64,000 bases of DNA from Istiophorus platypterus. Taxonomy: Eukaryota > Chordata > Actinopteri > Istiophoriformes > Istiophoridae. Below, piece after piece: positions 37,131-48,779 of the stretch (within the stretch, counting starts at the first letter, position 1; each line of letters begins with the position of its first letter). The notes beneath the pieces are model-generated. The model was not told the DNA's origin. It made no database searches and was given only the letters and a program-made list of their open reading frames with translations. The DNA is taken from NCBI GenBank assembly GCA_016859345.1, contig CM029124.1:7934501-7998500 (forward strand), in the 5' to 3' direction. Position numbers and translations under genes: made by a program.

Positions 37131-37403
37131 GTAGCGGCAGGTGCGGTGGTATCCCCGTGCACCTGCTGTTCGCGAGCCCGCAACGTAAAGCTACGCTGGA
37201 CTTTTTTTTTTTTTCCCCCGTTGTTGTTTTCTGGTTTAGTTTTGTTTGTTTTGTTTTGTTTTGTTTTGTTTGTTTTGAGCTGAGGGGGGGGGGGGGACGC
37301 AGAGACGAGCGCCGTGTCCCGGACGGAGGGAGCCGCCAGAGCCGCCGCCGGAGCTAACGGTTGTTTTGACTTTCTGGGAGGGGGGGGGGGAGAGAAAAGC
37401 TCG

Positions 37404-37411
37404 TGACGTCA
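37404..37411. promoter_or_regulatory. Perfect palindromic cAMP response element
   Basis: The octamer TGACGTCA is the full consensus site for CREB/ATF factors. It sits inside the CpG-rich island, next to a poly-G run and about 275 bp upstream (in minus-strand transcription) of the candidate donor at 37129. The site itself is certain. Use by CREB/ATF at akt3 is inference. Confidence 0.6.
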
Positions 37412-37879
37412 TCCCGAGAAACGGCAACCCCCCCCCCCATTCATAACACACACAAATACACACGGACATGGCAGATACACTCTCTCTCTCACACACCCGC
37501 CTCCTACCGCCTCGCCTCGTCGCCTCGTCCCCGTCCTCGGTCTCACCGCTCCCGGCTCGGCGCCCGCGGCTCCTCCGCTTCATCCCATCCCAACATCCCG
37601 TGTGTGTCCGCGCCGGCCGCCGCGCCAACCATCGCGAGAGTCTGGTGTCGGTCCCCCCCCCCTTCCCTCCTCCTTCCCCTCCTGGACCGGGTCCGAGTTC
37701 TGGGTCCGGTCGTGCTGTGGGACGTCTGAGAACCGGTCGGTCCCTTTTTGCCTTGTGGTTGTGGACATGGATGGATTATAAATCGACGGGCCCCCCCCTT
37801 TACAACAGACATGCAAAAAGCCCCCCCCCCCCCACAGCGCCTGCTACATAAGTGAAAGTCCCGCTGATTAGTCTCTGTT

Positions 37880-38535
37880 CTGCTTTGTTTGTCTTTTTTC
37901 GTTGGGGGTCTTTTTACTTGTTTTGCATATTTTTAGTCATTTTGCTGCTCTTTGTTGTGGGTTTTGCATCTTTGTTTTGCGTCCGTGGTTCCTTTGCATT
38001 TCTTTCGTTTTATGTCACTGCTTGTTTTGCATGTGTTTTTTTAGTATTTTGTATCTAGTCATACTCATTTTGAGTGTCTTTGTGGTAGTCTGCACATGTT
38101 TTGCATCTCTTACTTGTTTTGTGTCTCTTAAGTTGTTTGGGGTTTTTCTTTTTTTTTGCATCTCTTTTTCTGTTTCATTGTTTTGTTTCTCTGTTAAATC
38201 ATTTAGTGTCTCTGTGGTTACTTTCCATCTCTGTGGTTATTTTATATTTGTTTTTTTCTCCATGGTTAATTGTGCATGTGTCAGTATTGTGTGTGTCATC
38301 ATACTCATTTTGAATCTCTTTGTGGTGATTTTGTATCTTTTTGTACTTGGTTTCCATCTCTTTTAGTTGTTTTGTTACACCTCATGCTCATTCTGCATCT
38401 CCTTGGTGTAATTTTGCATATATTTTTAGTCATTTGAGCGATCTTTCCAAAGGAAATCTCTTAATTCAAACAGAGGTCCAGGGTCCCGGGGGCTCAGGGG
38501 GCCCCTGGGCATGGGCCCAGCAGGTCCTTTCACAA
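37880..38535. repeat. Degenerate tandem repeat (TTTTGCATCTCTTTGTGGT type) with GC-rich end, family D
   Basis: About 600 bp of degenerate units of roughly 25-30 bp built from TTTTGCATCTCT, TTTGTGTCTCT and TGTGGTTATTTT. It ends at 38475-38530 in a GC-rich segment (GAGGTCCAGGGTCCCGGGGG, GGGCCCCTGGGCATGGGCCC). I recall the same arrangement as a dispersed percomorph repeat. Long hydrophobic (Phe/Leu/Val/Cys) open frames through it are artefacts of the repeat. Confidence 0.65.
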
Positions 38536-38744
38536 ACCCACTCTGGCTATTAGGTAAAAGTAGTAGGTCCACCACGATGGAAAAAAACTGAAAAAAGTTC
38601 TCACTTCAGGTCAACAGATGTTTACTGAAGAACAAGTTGCCTCCTAGTTTCACAGTGTTAATGAAAATCCCCACGAAAACACAGGTGTTACTAATAACTA
38701 ATGATGGCTCATTTCTGATCAAGTGCTGTGATGGCAACCTATAT

Positions 38745-38905
38745 TTATTCAAATACGGAACTAAGGTACAATTTTGATGTACTTGTACTTCGCTTGAATA
38801 TTTAAAGTTTATGTTACTTTACACTTGTGCTCCACTACATTTCAGGTTATATTGTCCTTTTTACTCCACTAAATGTATCTGGCAGGTGTAGTTTTTAAAA
38901 ATACA
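38745..38905 (+). repeat. Old interspersed repeat, family B, copy 2 (fragment)
   Basis: It reads AACTAAGGTACAATTTTGATG, GTACTTGTACTTCGCTTGAATATTT, TGCTCCACTACATTTCAGG, then TTTTTACTCCACTAAATGTATCTGGCAG. This is the complementary orientation of the copy at 36380-36785, so the two lie as an inverted pair around the island and the family D repeat. Confidence 0.65.
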
Positions 38906-40018
38906 GTACAATGTACAAGATTAAACCAGTGAACCACAAGTTTGTTGCTCTTGTGAAAAAAAAGTGTCATTGTCAGGCCCCCTGTCATGTTTCAGACTTT
39001 TGTAAGTTGTTTATGAGTTATTTCCTGTCTAAAGGTCACACAAGGCTTCGTTTAATTTTCATAACATAACTGTGACTGACAGCTGTAAAAAATGGTGGAG
39101 TTCCCCTTTAAAAGTTAACAGAGCATGGCTCTACAGGAAATGGCTCACTTATTCTGATCAGCAGCCCAAACATCCATATATTTCATCTATTAAAATTGGA
39201 GTAAATTTTTTTTGTCAGTGGACTCATTCATTAACCGGTTACTCAGATGTGTTGCAGGACTCTGACCATAAGGTTTACAGTTTTTCTGTGAAGCAGTGAT
39301 GAATTTGCACTGTGTGATAAACATAATCCAATAGGATTCTGGGAGAGGTTCATGTTGCAGAGAAATACTGAATTATGAAATTCTCTTTTTGATTTTTTTC
39401 TTTTATCACCACATATAGTTGTTTATATATCGTCAAGTTTATTGTTCACAGAAAGTTTGTGGTTTCTGAGCAACTGTGCAAACAGCTAACTTTAAATCGG
39501 AAGGGTCAAGAATCCGTACAGCCCCTTCACATTAGGACACTGTAGTGTGTTAAATGCTGTTTGCAGCGGGAAGGTTCACACAGCTGCATAGCAAATGACT
39601 GAAATCTCTTCTCAACAGCTGATCAGTCGAGTGTAAACCAAATTGTTCAGTGGGCATTTAAGGCTCAGATTGTAGATACAATGCATTTTTTGAATTCCTG
39701 TGCAGGTTGTTTCAAGCCAGTGGGGGTCAGCTGCCTTCTTATGTCACTTAATGTTGTTAAGGGTGATTTTGGGCATCCTAGAATAGTTTTGGCCATCAAA
39801 AAGCCTCGGAACCTAAGAGTGCATCCTCCTCCTCTTGTATCTTTTCGCATGTAAAAGTACTATATGATTAATATGCTAATATTTTAATTTGAGAATGATA
39901 CAATGGTTTATATTTAAAGGTAGAATCCTATGGGACAATTGATATTTCTGGCACATCAACACCATCCCTCATCTGCTCTCTCTTCTTTCCTCCTCTCTTT
40001 GTCTGTCTGTCTCCCCAG

Positions 40019-40098
40019 ATGGTGCGGCGCGTGGAGCTGGGCGGCAGTGGCAGAGGGTATAGGTATGGGGCCATGGCTGTGCACAGAGTGCAGACACA
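40019..40098 (+). other. Exon-like segment with strong acceptor
   Basis: A pyrimidine tract (about 39965-40015) ends in CCCAG at 40018, followed at once by ATGGTGCGGCGCGTGGAG and further GC-rich sequence that is open in this frame (MVRRVELGGSGRGYRYG and on). The GC rise and codon-like texture contrast with the AT-rich flanks. Possible donors are GTATAG/GTATGG near 40061 and ACACAG/GTGGAC near 40098, both imperfect. I do not recognise the peptide. It could be an exon of an unannotated transcript, a retrosequence fragment, or chance. Confidence 0.2.
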
Positions 40099-40245
40099 GG
40101 TGGACCTAGCGTGTCAGATAATATATGTGTGTACTGTTCTGGCCTCTCATAACACACATACACATATTGCCATCAGCTGGCCTTTTGCTCACAGCCCTGT
40201 CTGCAGAGGGGGAGTGCAGGCAGAAACCAGCAGCAAAGGGAAGGT

Positions 40246-40251
<6 letters not shown>

Positions 40252-40290
<39 letters not shown>
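40252..40290. repeat. (TG)n tract
   Basis: About 19 TG units followed by degenerate TCTGTGTG units to about 40340. Confidence 0.9.
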
Positions 40291-40292
<2 letters not shown>

Positions 40293-40689
40293 TGTCTTTC
40301 TATGTCTGTGTGTCTGTGTCTGTGTGTCTGTGTGTTTGTAAGTTCACACATGCGTGCACGTGCACGTGCACACACGTGTGGTTATATGTGTGTGCACGGG
40401 AGGCAGTGGAGGTGGGGTGAGGAGACAGCTTGAAAAGGAAACAGGCAACACAGGGGAGACCTTCTGTTGCCATTGCTGTGGCCAGACGTGTCTCTTTGAC
40501 ACAAACACACACACACACACAAACAGACAACTTAGATATAAAATAATCTATTAATGTAAAAAATTAAATAAAAAAACACCAACAACTTCTTAAAATGATT
40601 GATAAATTCTAAGCATAACACAAGGACAACTCTTCTATCTGTCAGTAGATCTGTCAGTAGAAAATGTGCAAACACATAACAGGAATGAG

Positions 40690-41345
40690 GAAGATTAAGA
40701 ATATACGCCATGCTAGCGGTTCTGTAAGACTGTACGTAGGCATGGCACTGCTTTGAGCTAATGCTGGGGTTTAGCAGATATAATTTTTACTGTGTTCACA
40801 ATTCATTTAACATGTTAGCAACATTTGCTGATTATCAATAAACAGAATACAGCCGAAGCTGACAGAAATGACATTAGTTTTGCAGGTATTTGTCCAATTA
40901 AAAATTCTGATCTAATGATTGTGCTAGATGGAAAATGATGAGTTTTTAAAGTTCATTCTGAGGGGGCAAATGTCTGCACCACATTTTCCTAGCAATCCAT
41001 AGCTCCTGAGACATTTCACTCAAGACCACACATGTCAGCTTCCTAGTGGCAAAAGGGGAAGAAGTAGAGTATCCCAATGAAGCAGTCGTTGGAATACACT
41101 GTCTGGTAAATTTGAATGTGGCAAATTTTTGGGTCAATCCATAAAAGAGATGTAGAGATATTTCAAAGTATAAATAAACATTTTTGACCTGCTGGTGGCG
41201 CTAGAGGGGAAATTAGGAGGATTACCAATATCAGTGGAACTGATCATCTGGGCACTGTGGCCATCTCTGCAGCATTTCATGGTAATCCATCCAGTTATCG
41301 TTTGGACAGTCTGGACCAGAGAGGCAAACCGATCGACCAACAAAC
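40690..41345 (+). repeat. Interspersed repeat, family C, near full-length copy
   Basis: In order: CATGCTAGCGGTTCTGTAAG, GGCACTGCTTTGAGCTAATGC, GGTTTAGCAGATATAAT, CATGTTAGCAACATTTGC, TTAGTTTTGCAGGTATTTG, a first GCAATCCATAG then GAGACATTTCACTCAAGACCAC unit, GGTGGCGCTAGAGG, a second GGTAATCCATCCAG unit, and ACAGTCTGGACCAGAG at the end. The doubled internal unit and the ends match an abundant percomorph element I cannot name. A partial copy is at 42185, and an inverted, internally deleted copy is at 52505. Confidence 0.7.
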
Positions 41346-41904
41346 ATATATAAAATAATGTGACAAATGATTTTAGAATAAGGACAAATGTAGAAGATGG
41401 TAAGAGTTTCTATGTCTCTCCGTGGACTGTAATGTTGTAATAATATGACATGATAGTAAAATTTTAAATTCACAGACAGAATAAAATGCAAATGGGATAC
41501 AATATAGAATATAGATACATATATATTTTATAGGATTTGTGCTGCATGAACCAATGAAAAACAAAAACCATAGGTTCACATTGTTTCTCTTCCATTTATA
41601 GGCTTTGATATGTTATTCTGTACATGACCTTGATTTCAAAACGGACTTGGATAAACAGTGATCTTAGATAATCAGAGCTCTAGTCTATTTTCTGGGTTCC
41701 CTTGAGGCATCATTATATACAGTCTTTGCAGCGAAGAGTGAGTCTGTCCAGTCAGTCACATCAGCTGTAGGAGAAAAACATGTTAAGGTGAGAACCTCTA
41801 GGTATGTTTTGCTTATCAGTGCATGATCGCACACACAAGTGCACCACATAGCATATGTTTGTGAACTTCAGGCTTGTTAGATTTTCAGTGTGTGTAAATA
41901 CAGT

Positions 41905-41907
<3 letters not shown>

Positions 41908-41938
<31 letters not shown>
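41908..41938. repeat. (GT)15 tract
   Basis: Uninterrupted GT run lying between the two plus-orientation copies of the family C repeat. Confidence 0.9.
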
Positions 41939-42184
41939 ATTGAAAAGAAAGGACGGGAAAAAGCTCTGAACAGTACATAATATATATACGATGTGAGATG
42001 AGTGGTAATGGAAAAGAAAGGTGCATGTAAGAATATAACCTATGAAATATTGTACGTAAGAGTAAGCATGTGAGTGTACATTCAGGTTGTGGACAAAACA
42101 AGAGTCCGCAGCCATGACAAAGGTTCTTTGAGGTTCAACTTTATGGCAGCATGCTCACAAAGGTTTATCAAAGTTATTAATCAA

Positions 42185-42400
42185 TATTATCATTCATCCT
42201 GAGGAGGACATGAATTCATGCTCAAATCGCCAAAGTCTTTAGGATTCCTTCTCAGAAAAATCCCAGAGTGGTCACAGGTTCATGCCAAGTCATCAAATCC
42301 TTGACGACATAATTCACTCTGGCCCAAAGTGGTGGACCGACTGACAGATCGAGACTGTCATCCATGGGTCATGGTGCCAGCCTGGCCGAAAAACCAGTAA
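42185..42400 (+). repeat. Interspersed repeat, family C, partial copy
   Basis: It contains ATTCATCCTGAGGAGGACATG, CGCCAAAGTCTTTAGGATTCC, and CTCTGGCCCAAAGTGGTGGACC then GACTGACAG. This is the second half of the family seen at 40690-41345, in the same orientation. Open frames through it are not genes. Confidence 0.6.
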
Positions 42401-43255
42401 TACAAATACTAAAGCATGATCTATAGCCTCCAAAATGACCAGAGGGTTGATCTGCTCCTCTGATGGTTTCTGCAATGATTTATTTGCAGAAAAAACACTG
42501 ATTGTCATTTTATAAGATTTGTAAGCTTCAGAAATGCACTTATTTCAGGGCTGTTGAACCAGATTGCACCATTTCGTCAGGTGTTCCAGTTATAGCATTT
42601 TGTCCTTCATTCAGTGTGGGTGTGTGTGGCCGGTAATCTGTTCTTTTCCATCGGGACCCTCATGCAACGGTGGCCCCCGATCCAACAGTGCAATCAGTTT
42701 CTCACCAAGCTGGACCCCTGACTCCCTGTGGGTGAGATGGTGTGCTGCCGAGTGAGTCTCACACAAACGCACACAAACGCACACACACACACGCACACAC
42801 ACGCACACACGCACACACTCCTGATACTCTAAAGATACACCAGAGCACAGGAGGTCTGTCCAGGTTTAACAGCACACACACAATCACACAGAAATAAACT
42901 TCCAGCTTTCGAGTATAACGACATCCCTACCCCCATTCCCTTACCTCCTATCTCTGCCCTCCTGCCACACACATACCCCCCCAACCATGTTTGGGACTCC
43001 CTTCACCTCCTGCAACACACCCAACCCTGCTTCAACCCCCCCCCCCCCAACTCATCTCCAGCCCCAGCTCCCAAAGCCTAGGGAAGCAGCAGCCGTGCTG
43101 GCCAGCCCAGCACCCTGTACCCCTTCAGCCCATCCCAGGTCTCTTTGAAGTGGCTTCAGGAGAGGGGTCAGCCTCGCCCCGGAGACCTGCATAGAGGTAG
43201 GGACAGCTGCGGTCAGACAGACCCCGAGCAGGGGATATATACACACAAGGAAAGG

Positions 43256-43278
43256 CACACACACACACATACACACAC

Positions 43279-43321
<43 letters not shown>
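43256..43321. repeat. (CA)n tract
   Basis: About 66 bp of CA with TA and AA interruptions in the left third. Confidence 0.9.
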
Positions 43322-43324
<3 letters not shown>

Positions 43325-43494
43325 CACACACGAGACAGGACAGAGCAGCTGCAGCCTCGGTGTTGAAGGTGTGCTGTACAGCAGGACAGCTTGGGAGCCA
43401 GTATGGTCCAGCACGGCTCTGCACTGCTCTGTTCTGTTCTGGGTCACCTATTTTCCACTCAGGTGTGAAATGTAGTCTGCAGAGTACCAGATGA

Positions 43495-43496
<2 letters not shown>

Positions 43497-43549
<53 letters not shown>

Positions 43550-43600
43550 TAGATAGATAGATAGATGGATAGATAGATAGATACATAGATATAGATATAG
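43497..43600. repeat. (AT)25 followed by (GATA)n
   Basis: A 50-bp pure AT run to 43546, then GATA/GATG units to about 43600. The AT run is self-complementary and cruciform-prone. Confidence 0.95.
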
Positions 43601-44655
43601 ATTTTTTAAAAATTCATCTGTATTTATCTATATACTTAAAGAAACTTCCAGCCAATAAACTATTTTTGATGCCATTTTATGATATTGTTGCTTCAGATTC
43701 CATGTTGATGCACCGAGAGAGAAAGAGCGTAGAGTAAATCTAAGTTGGATTCATTTTACTATAGAAACATAATATTTGGCTGCCAATTAATTCCACGCAT
43801 CACATAAGTATGATACAAGGGCTCGGATGACATAAAGGGAATACCTAGTGAAATCCAGTACACCTCCACAAACCACACCTTCAAACCTGTCACCTGGAGG
43901 CCATCTTGTGAATCCAGTCCAGTCCAGTCCAATCAACATGTTGTTGTCCGACCCATGTGTACACGTAGTCATTATCACTATTACATGTGCTCATGTGTCG
44001 GCCATGCCCGTGTTTCCAACCCGGCTTTCATTTTGATCTCAACTACATGCCTGTAAAGTTTTATAATTGTATCTTGCACGGCTCTGACGCTATAGCAGTA
44101 AATCTGTCCACGGACAAATGGACAGACAGACATATAAACTCCCATGAAACTACTCAAAACCACCTCTGTGGTAGTTCCTGCTACATTAGGTCTGTCCATG
44201 ACCACATTTTGCCATGGTGACACACACACACACAGACTCACACGGTGAAAATAATACCAGCCATGCTATCGTTGTTGGTAATCATATGTAATCCTCACCC
44301 GTCTGGTGCATTGTCAACAAACTGAACGTTAAAGCTATTCTACACTCAAGTAGTAGCTTCAAAAGTGCATCACATCTTGCAGGGCCATTGTATTTGACTG
44401 CACCACACTGTAAAGTATTCCTGTTATTTTGTCCTTCTCCAGTATATTGTAAAAATATATCAATGCACTTGCTCACTGTGCGCGACTGAGAAGACAAGGC
44501 TAGTTCTGTACATTAGACCTTGACACGGCTAGTTTTGTACAGTTTATGTTGGTGTGTATGTGGGTGTTTGTCTGTACATACGTGCCCCCATGTCTTTGTC
44601 TGCTGGCCTGTTTATGTTCTCGTATCCATGCATATGTTCACATAATCACTTATGC

Positions 44656-44686
<31 letters not shown>

Positions 44687-45274
44687 CTGTTTGTGTGCAT
44701 CTGTGTGAATCTGTGTGAATTTGGATACCGTCTGCTCACGTGTAGACAGGTTGCAGACTCCCAAGAACACAGTGTATTCCAGTCCTCGATAACACGCATA
44801 CACAAAACACGCTCAACATACATTTTTATGAATCTCTGCTGTCACTACATTTCCCTGCCGATGTAATGGATGCTAATTTAAAGTTCCTAGTCTTGATTTC
44901 TCACTTGCATATTATGAAACAACTGCACTCAATCCCTCCAGACTCTGATACATATTAGGAAATATACACAACAAAATATAGTAAATAGATTCAGTGAGCA
45001 ATTAATAAAGATATGCTCTCTAACGCAAAATTCTGATTACATGTTTATGATGAAGAATTCAAAGTTTAGTGACAAAATCACATGCAAATCACTTCCGAAG
45101 CTCCTACTAGCAATGATGGCCCGAGAGGACATCTGTGTGCAGTGTCTACATTGGCAACCTGCATTTCCAATATCTGTGATAGCATATGACAGCAGGATTA
45201 TTTACAACTAAAACCTCACAGCTATGCGATTGACCGCTGCCTGGCAGCAGTAACATAGGAATTATTTTGTGCCA

Positions 45275-45323
45275 TGGTGATAAAGAGAGAGCTGAGCCAC
45301 AAAGTAAAGTCTCTTGATTTACT
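45275..45323 (+). mobile_element. Fragment of a LINE-type reverse transcriptase reading frame
   Basis: TGGTGATAAAGAGAGAGCTGAGCC then ACAAAGTAAAGTCTCTTGATTTAC resembles the coding stretch KRELSxKxKSxDL, found next to the C-terminal part of many fish non-LTR reverse transcriptase frames. Only about 50 bp can be aligned by eye, and the flanks do not extend the match. It is a relic at best. Confidence 0.35.
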
Positions 45324-46271
45324 GCTTGGGTTTGCCCTGACGCTTCCTAACGTCATAGGCTCTCGGTGCTGACGTTGAGTGCGAGGCCGTATATTTCAGG
45401 GTGAGGTTAAGGTCGTGTATACTACGACTGGGCACACTGCGAGGAGCCAGTTGAGGAGTTTGGTCCACTTTGTTATGATGCGTTGTGTTACCTGCTATGA
45501 GTTACTGTCAGCTATGAGAAATGCTTTGAGTCAGTATTAGGTATGCGGTTCTCAGACAGATGTTACCTGCGTGTGGCTGATGGAGCAGCCAGACCCTCCA
45601 TCCTGACTCCAGTGACGCAAACATCTCTGGGCTGCAGACTGTGTGACATGAACATGCATGTGAATTCTTCATCTCTGTCTCTGTCTCTCTCCCACACACA
45701 AACGCACACACACACACACCCACACACACACACACACACACACTTCCTCTCTTCCAGCTGCATGCTGGAGTTCCACCGGGTGCCATCAGTGCAGATTCTG
45801 CTCAGTGGTCGAGTCAGTGAAGCAGTGGGACGATGACAGAGGGAGGGAGGGAGGGGAGAACTTTGATCTCTTTTTGTTCCAGAGGAGGGCTGCCACTGTG
45901 TGACCTTGACACATGGCTGAACACATATTCGTAAAAAATGGAGTAGAGATAATATGTTCTCAGAGGCTGCATCCACAGTAAACAATGAGTTTTTTTTCTT
46001 GGGCAGTAGAAAATATTTTGTTGCTCTGTTTAATCTGACCCTTTGCTGATGGCCATTTTCCCCATAAATATACTTTTTCCTAATTTACTCCCCTCTTCTT
46101 TAATATCTTGTCTTCCCAGTAAAGATTTTAGACCTAAATAGATGTATAAAATAGATGTATAAAGGCACCATAAATCTTTCCTGATAGCATGTGATCACCC
46201 AGGTGCTGTATAATAGCACACAGCATTAGTAGGAACAGAGAAGCCATCATCCGGTACATTGGGCCTACTAT

Positions 46272-46751
46272 AGAACATGATAGGACGGGTTAGGATGGAG
46301 TAATGGGATTGGACAGACTGAGCCAAGATACACAACCGTGGAGAGCAGTGGGAAAGACAGGGTAGGATAGGATATGATAGGATCTGATAGGACAAGATAG
46401 GATAGGCCAAGGACAGGGTAGAACTCGACAGGACAGAACAGGACAGGATAGACCAGAATGAAATAGGGCAAAATAGGGAAGGAGAGGACAGGCTAGGATA
46501 GGGTAGGATTGGATAGGACGGGCAAGGGCAGGTCAGTAGGGGGTCAGTAGAACACTACAATATGAATTCGGTCAGGACAGGATAGTACAGAGCAGGACAG
46601 ATAGGATAGGATAGGGTAAGATAGGCCTGTCCTGTACCTATAGGATAGGTTCACATATAGCCAGGACAGGACAGGACAGGACAGGATGAGGTAGGACAGA
46701 AAATGATAGGATAACGTAGCAAAATAGGACTGGAAAGGAAATGACGGGATA
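46272..46751. repeat. Degenerate pentanucleotide satellite (GGATA/GGACA)
   Basis: About 480 bp of imperfect five-base units, mostly GGATA, GGACA and their variants (GATAGGATAGG, CAGGACAGGAC), purine-rich on the plus strand. One inverted interruption (GGCCTGTCCTGTACCTATAGG) lies near 46624. On the minus strand the frame reads Tyr-Pro-Ile-Leu-Ser runs, which is an artefact. Confidence 0.85.
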
Positions 46752-46949
46752 AACTTAAAAAAAAAAAAAAACAGCTGAAACTCTAAAACGTCATTACCAT
46801 GTCAATCTGTGACAGATGACACCTGACTGTCCCACCACTCCAAACCATTGCAGCAGTCTCCTGCACCCACCTGCATGTGTACAGAAACCACTCCAGGCCA
46901 CTAGGGAGAGCTGCATCAGTTTCAGCACTACTGAAGGCTCCAGCTGTTT

Positions 46950-46960
46950 GCCTGCCTGCC

Positions 46961-47004
<44 letters not shown>
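46950..47004. repeat. (CTGC)n(CTGT)n(CT)n compound tract
   Basis: CTGC units pass into about nine CTGT units and then a short CT run. Confidence 0.9.
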
Positions 47005-47249
47005 CATCTTTCCCTGAGATTAAAGCATGTGAGTTTAGCACATCTGGCTGAGGCACATTCTGTATGTTTTAGTTATTTATAGAACATCTGGAACAGCGCA
47101 GTGGACAGAGGTCCCTCAAGAGTGCAGCAGCTCACCACTGGGGCCGAGGTTGGTTTTTGGAAATATTGCGGAATTTGTAGAATGTCTCATGCAGGCCAGG
47201 AATATTGTCTCTAGAGGGAGAACAGGAAGGATATGTGTTACTGTCTCTC

Positions 47250-47251
<2 letters not shown>

Positions 47252-47310
<59 letters not shown>

Positions 47311-47349
47311 TGTGTGTCTTTGTGTGTATGTGTGTGTGTGTGTGTGTGA
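47252..47349. repeat. (TG)n tract
   Basis: About 50 bp of pure TG followed by TTTG/CTTTG/ATG-interrupted TG to 47349. Confidence 0.9.
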
Positions 47350-48779
47350 TTTTCAGAGGAAGATAGTGTGTACACAGCACATCTGTCAACATCTGGGTGC
47401 ACAGACTGTGTTTGGGTTTCCAACAACTGGGTGAGATCAACATCAAAAACACACACAGTTTGAGCACAGCCAGAGGATAGAGCAGAACAACCCCCCCAAC
47501 ACACACAAACACACACATCTACCCACTTCCAAAGCTTCTAATGGCCCCCAAGGGCCCCCAGTTCCCAGTCCCGGCACTTCCTATATCTGGTCTGTACCTG
47601 CCTTACTTCCTTTTTAAGATACATTTTTCTTTCTCTTTGTCTCCCTTTTTCTTTTGTCTTCACACACATACACACACAAACTCTTGCTCAGAGAAACACA
47701 TTAACACTTTATGTACAAATGTGATTTTCCCCAGGCTACTCAATCCTAGGGGAGGCACAGGAGGAATTGTCTTCTCCTTCTCAGAAAAAACTGCTGTGTA
47801 ACATCTGTGTTTTGGAGGAGAGAGACAGATGTGAGAAAGATATCTGTCATAGGAGGAGATGTCTCTCAGTCATGTTTTCTCTGAGCAACTTGCATTTCCC
47901 AGCAGTGTCCTATGCTGTGTTTAGTCACGTTAGTCATTGCAGACTAGTGGGAAGAATCTATGACTAATTCACAGCTTTTTAGTGACATTTTCTTTGCTAA
48001 AAAAAAAAGTATATCTTTATCATTTATATGCCTTTTTAATCCAGCTCAATCATATCAGTCACATCTGATACCTATATCAGGCATTAACATTTAACCCCTG
48101 TGAAATGATTCAGAACTCAGATCTGTTTTGATTGAATCTGTGAGAATGGACTGTGTTCACAAAAATGTTTTTCAAAAAAACAGATAAACAGATTTTGAGA
48201 TATCACTGAAGCATGAATACCGACATATGACCGAGGTAATTCACATGAGAAATAGATTAAACTAATGTCATCTGTGGTCTTTCATCACTGGTTTAGGAGA
48301 TAATGTCCTACCCAAAAATACCCTAACAAATACAGCATCATCACCCCATGTCCAGTTGTTGTTTACTCAGTCAGTCTGATGGCTGGCTGGAGGTCCCACA
48401 CAGGGGAGGGCAGCCCCTTGTCGTCCCAGTGACAGCTCACCATATGGGGGGGAGCGGATGTTCTCTAAGCCCTGTGGAAGTCCACGCACATGGATCTCAC
48501 AAACAGAGCTAAAGCGCCCTGGCAGATGCCACCTCTGTGGTTACCGTAGTCAACACACATGCGTACACACACATTCAGCCAAGGCTGCCCTATCAACACA
48601 GCTACACCCGTCCAGATGATCAAGCTAATTGCGTCCTACTGTTTGATGATGAATGAACACGTTTTGTTTTTATTTCCTAAAACTGCTCCTTCCTGTTTAC
48701 CAGAGGAATATTTTGGGAGGATATCGGCTTACGGTTGTGTGGAAAACAGTGGTGACCTAACAGTAACCAAACCAAAAAT

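Larger units (their letters stand above)
36890..37800 (-). promoter_or_regulatory. CpG-rich island, candidate akt3 promoter and non-coding exon 1
   Basis: This block is sharply richer in G+C and in CpG than its AT-rich surroundings, with runs such as CGCGGGACCGTCGCCGC near 36953 and CGCGCCGGCCGCCGCGCC near 37609. It lies 4.4-5.3 kb upstream of the akt3 ATG exon. It contains a perfect CRE (37404-37411) and poly-G/poly-C runs. On the minus strand it has a good donor ACAG/GTAACG at 37129/37128, which could end a non-coding first exon. Promoter identity is inferred from composition and position. Orientation is not proven, and it could be bidirectional. Confidence 0.5.

Noticed and set aside
37902..38366. 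154-residue hydrophobic frame resembling a membrane protein
   Set aside because: It is produced by the degenerate TTTTGCATCTCTTTGTGGT minisatellite, so the Phe/Leu/Val/Cys content is a repeat artefact.
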